Below, piece after piece: positions 31,471 to 36,168 of a stretch of 36,168 nt of DNA. How positions within the stretch are numbered: position 1 is the first letter of the stretch; each line of letters opens with the position of its first letter. The DNA is from Conidiobolus incongruus B7586. Lineage: Eukaryota; Entomophthoromycota; Entomophthoromycetes; Entomophthorales; Conidiobolaceae. The translations under genes were made by a program, and so were the position numbers. Location of the stretch: NCBI GenBank assembly GCA_000697335.1, contig JNEM01011380.1, positions 1 to 36,168 of the forward strand, given 5' to 3'. The notes under the pieces are model-generated. The model had not been told where the DNA came from. It made no database searches and saw nothing but the letters and a program-made list of their open reading frames with translations.

Positions 31471-33417
31471 ATGACAAACGGAACCTCTATTGGTATTGAT
31501 TTAGGTACTACTTACTCTTGTGTCGGTGTTTGGCAAAATGATCGTGTAGAGATTATTGCCAATGACCAAGGTAATCGTACCACTCCCTCATATGTTGCAT
31601 TCACCGATACTGAACGTTTAATTGGTGATGCCGCTAAAAATCAAGTTGCCATGAACCCTCATAACACAGTTTTCGATGCTAAACGTTTAATCGGTCGTCG
31701 CTTCAATGATGCTGATGTTCAAAGTGATATGAAACACTGGCCATTCAAGGTCATTGATAGCAATGGTTTACCCAAGATTCAAGTTGAATACAAGGGTGAA
31801 AAGAAGATCTTCACTCCTGAAGAAATTTCTTCTATGGTCTTAGTCAAGATGCGTGAAGTTGCTGAAGCTTATCTTGGAACCAAGGTCACAGATGCTGTCA
31901 TTACTGTCCCTGCTTACTTCAACGACTCTCAACGTCAAGCTACCAAGGATGCTGGTGTCATTGCTGGTTTGAATGTTCTCCGTATCATCAACGAACCTAC
32001 TGCCGCTGCTATTGCTTATGGTTTAGACAAACAGACTAAAGGTGAAAAGAACGTTCTGATTTTCGATTTGGGTGGTGGTACTTTCGATGTCTCCTTATTA
32101 ACAATTGACGAAGGTGTCTTCGAAGTCAAAGCTACTGCTGGTGATACTCACTTGGGTGGTGAAGATTTCGATAATAGATTGGTCAATCATTTTGTTCAAG
32201 AATTCAAACGCAAGAACAAAAAGGATATGAGTAATAATGCTCGTGCTCTTCGTCGTCTTAGAACCGCTTGTGAACGTGCTAAGCGTACCTTATCTTCTGC
32301 TGCTCAAACTACCATCGAAATTGATTCCTTATTTGAAGGTATTGACTTCTACACCTCCATCACTCGTGCTAGATTCGAGGAACTCTGTCAAGATCTCTTC
32401 CGCTCCACCATGGACCCCGTTGAAAAGGTTCTTCGTGACTCCAAGATCGACAAATCCTCCGTCCATGAAGTCGTCTTAGTTGGTGGTTCTACTCGTATTC
32501 CTAAGATTCAAAAGATGGTTTCTGATTTCTTCAACGGTAAAGAGCCTTGCAAATCCATCAATCCTGATGAAGCTGTTGCCTATGGAGCTGCTGTCCAAGC
32601 TGCTATCTTGACTGGTGACACTTCATCAAAGACTCAAGATCTCTTATTGTTGGATGTTGCTCCTCTTTCTCTCGGTATTGAAACCGCTGGTGGTATTATG
32701 ACTGCTCTTATCAAGCGTAACACCACTGTCCCCACTAAGAAGTCTGAAATCTTCTCTACCTACGCTGATAATCAACCTGGTGTCTTGATTCAAGTCTACG
32801 AAGGCGAACGTCCTCGTACCAAGGACAACAACTTGCTCGGTAAGTTCGAACTCACTGGTATCCCTCCTGCTCCTCGTGGTGTCCCTCAAATTGAAGTTTC
32901 TTTCGATATTGATGCTAATGGTATCTTGAACGTTTCTGCTGCCGATAAGTCCACCGGCAAATCTAACAAGATCACCATTACCAACGACAAAGGACGTCTC
33001 TCCAAGGAAGACATTGAACGTATGGTTGCTGAAGCCGAAAAATACAAGGAAGAAGATGAAGCCGCTGCTGCTCGTATCAATGCACGCAATGGTTTGGAAT
33101 CATACACCTACAACCTCAAAAACACCATTAATGACGCTAATTTATCCAGTAAGCTAGATGCTGCTGACAAGAAGAAACTTGAAGATGCCATCAATGAAAC
33201 CACCACTTGGTTGGATAACTCCGCTGAAGCTTCCAAGGAAGAATACGAAGATAGACAAAAGGAACTCGAAGGTATTGCTAATCCCATTATGACCAAACTT
33301 TATCAAGGAGGTGCTGCTGGTGGAATGCCTGGTGGTATGCCCGGTGGATTCCCAGGCGCAGGTGCTTCTTACTCCAACCAAGGTGGCACTGGACCTACCG
33401 TTGAAGAAGTCGACTAA
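31471..33417 (+). CDS. Cytosolic Hsp70 chaperone, copy 2
   Basis: Intronless, 648 residues. All three Hsp70 signatures are present ([39 protein letters not shown]), with a GGMP-type tail ending VEEVD. It is over 90% identical to copy 1 by eye. Differences cluster at the extreme N-terminus, around residues 75-80, 185-190, in the lid ([15 protein letters not shown] against [15 protein letters not shown]) and in the tail. At DNA level long tracts are identical even at silent sites, while flanks differ at many third positions. The first ~200 bases use more A/T-ending codons than copy 1. Same role as copy 1; the promoter suggests a stress-induced partner of a more constitutive copy. Confidence 0.97.
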   Translation: MTNGTSIGIDLGTTYSCVGVWQNDRVEIIANDQGNRTTPSYVAFTDTERLIGDAAKNQVAMNPHNTVFDAKRLIGRRFNDADVQSDMKHWPFKVIDSNGLPKIQVEYKGEKKIFTPEEISSMVLVKMREVAEAYLGTKVTDAVITVPAYFNDSQRQATKDAGVIAGLNVLRIINEPTAAAIAYGLDKQTKGEKNVLIFDLGGGTFDVSLLTIDEGVFEVKATAGDTHLGGEDFDNRLVNHFVQEFKRKNKKDMSNNARALRRLRTACERAKRTLSSAAQTTIEIDSLFEGIDFYTSITRARFEELCQDLFRSTMDPVEKVLRDSKIDKSSVHEVVLVGGSTRIPKIQKMVSDFFNGKEPCKSINPDEAVAYGAAVQAAILTGDTSSKTQDLLLLDVAPLSLGIETAGGIMTALIKRNTTVPTKKSEIFSTYADNQPGVLIQVYEGERPRTKDNNLLGKFELTGIPPAPRGVPQIEVSFDIDANGILNVSAADKSTGKSNKITITNDKGRLSKEDIERMVAEAEKYKEEDEAAAARINARNGLESYTYNLKNTINDANLSSKLDAADKKKLEDAINETTTWLDNSAEASKEEYEDRQKELEGIANPIMTKLYQGGAAGGMPGGMPGGFPGAGASYSNQGGTGPTVEEVD

Positions 33418-36168
33418 ATGACTTAATCTTTTCTTTCCTCGATTCATTTGCATATTTGAAAAAATTTGTTCATTTTATTCAATCTTGTATAAATATTTTT
33501 GCATTTAAAAACAATAAAACTTTTTCAATTTAAAAGTTTCATTTATAATTTTGATTACAACGATTTATTAAATATATATTTAATAGATTTTAATATATTT
33601 TTAATGTTGATTTCCTTTATATAAATATATTTAAAATAATTTCAAACTATTAATATAGCAGTATATATTATGAAATTAAATTATTTTATACAAAATATAA
33701 TAATTATATTAAACTTAATTAATATTGAACATACCACTGGTTTTGAAAAATAATTTATTTATTACGAAAAATTGCAATTAAATTTAAGTATATATATATA
33801 CTTAAAACAAAAATTATTTAGTCAATTTATTAGATTTTAGGATCCACACATTTATTGTTATAAAGCATTGCACTTAGGTAACCATCAAAAGGATCTCCAA
33901 GTTTTTTTATCAGCACTTATTTCTTTTTTAATAAACTTATTAATAATAGGGTTAGTAATACGTCTCGTCTTTATTTATCTTGATATGATTCCTCTAGATA
34001 TTAAATAATAGTATTTTTTTTAAAATCAAACCCAAATATAGTTTTCAATATACAATTAATAAAAAACTTACTAATTTTATTTATAGCTTTGTTTTATACT
34101 TTTAGTAAACTTCTAACACCTAAAAATATAATTTTTTATTAATAACAAAAATTTATTATTTTATAAATAAATATCACATTCCTACAAAATTATTTCTTAT
34201 TCCTTATACTTTACCCTTTTATTTCAATATACATATTATTTTTTTTAACCTATTTTATTCAAATTTATCAATTTTTATCCTAATAAAAAGGACACTTGCT
34301 ATTCAAAAGAAACTTTTAAATAAGAATATTAAATTAATTGTATCAAATTAATATATACATCTTTTATAATTAATCTTAATATAATTATCCTAGTTTCCAT
34401 CACTATGATAATATAGCAAATTAATTTATTTATTAATATATTTTTTATATTTTAAATTGCTGATATAATTATAATATTTAATTTATATTTTAAAAATTAT
34501 TTCAATTATGATAACTTTTTTTTTATTATTACTTAAAAATATTTTATAAATTTAATTTTTATATATTTTAAATTTATGATATAAAATTATAAATATTTAA
34601 TAATTTTATATACACTAACTAAATTGATTATATATATATATAAATATATTACTCTAATATTCTTATAAGACTAGTTCTTTATATTTTTATATATAACTTT
34701 ATATTTATATTAATTTATACCTTTTAAATAAATTTAATTATATAAATAGCATTTATTTAATTATTAAACAATGTTTTTTTAATTTCTTATTATTTTTCTT
34801 TAATTATTATTAATCATTATTCTTTCAAAAGTTGAGACTATCATCATTAATACTTTAAATATATTAGTCTAACTAATATATTTAAAGCTTAAATAAACAT
34901 ATTGTTATATTAAATATATTATGTTATTTTAAATTTAAGTCTTTATTTGCATTTTATATTTATTTTAATCTTAAGAATATTATAAATATATTATAATAGT
35001 TAATATTTGTTAATTTATAAAATATATTTATTTTATTATCATTTAATATTTTATTTTATAATTTAGAAAAAATAAAATATAAAAATTATTAACTTAGTAT
35101 ATTAATGATTTAATATGCTTTATTTTCATTATTAATAATATTAAATAAATTATTTTTTAATCATTATTTGTAATTATATATATTTATTACATTATGCCAT
35201 ATTTATTTTATGTTTTTATTATTTAATTCAAATTCAAATTTTAAAATATATAAATATTTATGTTGTAATTTAATTGTCCATTATAATCTAATTGTCACAA
35301 ATTTTCAAGATTTAATTGAACCTTAGATTTTAGTCACAATGTAATATAAATATATGTATATTACATATTTATATATTTATATCAATATCTCCCTTGAAAT
35401 TATAACATATATATTTAATCTTATTTCAGGAGATACGTTAAGTAAAATATCTTTCCTTTGAGAATAATAAATCTTAATATATATTATTTTTGAATTCAAT
35501 TTAAGGACAACTGTATAATAACGCTTATAAGATGAAATTGTAGAGTTGGACTATACCAACTTCACACAAGATTACTACACTTAAAGGCTATGTTCCCTTC
35601 AACAATTTGACGTTATATTTGATTCTATATTTTATCATATTTTTTGATTTCAAATGTTAGAAGATTTTTAGGCATAAGTATAGATTACAAATTATACTCG
35701 TATAAAATTGTTTTCGTTATTTTTATATTTCATTTATTCAATAATATAAGTGAATATTATTCTTGACTGCAAGAGCCAAGTATACACAATGTTTTTTATA
35801 GTCTCAATAATTTATATAACTAATTATAAAATATTTTAATAGCTTTATAATTTAAAAAAAGGTTTATTTAGTAAATTTTTATATAATTAATAACTAAAAA
35901 AATTTTACCATTTAAATTTATAAATTTTAAATAATTTATATTGAAATTTCAAAAAAAAAATATTAATTAATTTAAATAAAACATAATACTTATGAATTAT
36001 TTATCAAATTGATAGATTATAAAATATTTATAGTTAATTTGTAATTATATTAAAATAAAATATATAAAAAAAACTAATATAAAAAATATATCAATTATTT
36101 AAAATATTGACTTCCTTAATTATTTCTCAAATATTAATAAATTTTCCATTTTATATAAATTAATAATA
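33418..36168. other. A+T-rich 3' flank and gene desert
   Basis: Begins with the 3' untranslated region of Hsp70 copy 2 (polyadenylation-like AATAAA near 33511). The rest to the window edge has no coding frame or RNA gene. Short less A+T-rich patches near 33840-33920 and 35510-35620 show no structure I can name. Confidence 0.5.

Overview
The window is very A+T-rich eukaryotic DNA. Its genes have GT-AG introns that are short and uniform (48-63 nt in the 22 I could place) and often carry CTAAC/TTAAC-like branch sites. It also has two intronless fungal-type cytosolic Hsp70 genes and F-box/leucine-rich-repeat genes. Together these suggest an early-diverging fungus; an Entomophthorales/Conidiobolus-like genome is my best guess. 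That is an inference from style and protein similarity remembered without a database.

Layout. 1-1077: two tandem ~560-bp units (plus a stub of a third), each with a TATA-like promoter, conserved palindromes and a small open frame of about 75 codons (minus). 2149-3417: signal peptide peptidase (minus, 3 exons). 4250-5365: a decayed F-box/LRR gene (minus). 5985-6057: tRNA-Arg(ACG). 6738-7360: an unrecognised 129-aa gene (minus) whose frame closes only with a one-nucleotide exon and a GC-AG intron. 7747-8136: a histone-fold subunit of the Dpb3/POLE4/CHRAC family. 8734-13228: a 13-exon gene that I read as Integrator subunit 2 (INTS2) with a long RG-rich tail. 13579-14876: two paralogous small secreted proteins (minus). 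15498-17454: an 8-exon ANKRD13-type ankyrin/GPCR-chaperone gene without the usual ubiquitin-interacting tail. 17455-22320: a gene desert with one less A+T-rich island near 19.1-19.5 kb. 22484-24439 and 31471-33417: two Hsp70 genes in the same orientation, with a broken Hsp70 fragment (29873-30435) between them. 28239-29753: an F-box/LRR gene with two in-frame stops. 33418-36168: A+T-rich, no gene seen.

Most single-copy genes here are housekeeping: ER intramembrane proteolysis (SPP), endosomal/receptor handling (ANKRD13), chromatin/replication (histone-fold subunit), snRNA and transcription processing (INTS2), and protein folding (Hsp70). They share no operon-like relation. The accessory layer is made of local duplications: the 5' tandem units, the secreted-protein pair, the Hsp70 series and the F-box/LRR relics. 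The Hsp70 pair shows a mosaic of identical and diverged tracts that looks like gene conversion.

The most notable observations are the INTS2 gene in a fungal-looking genome, the predicted one-nucleotide exon, and the covarying palindromes upstream of the tandem small genes. Exon coordinates were placed by hand from splice signals and reading phase. Protein comparisons are from memory and no search was run.
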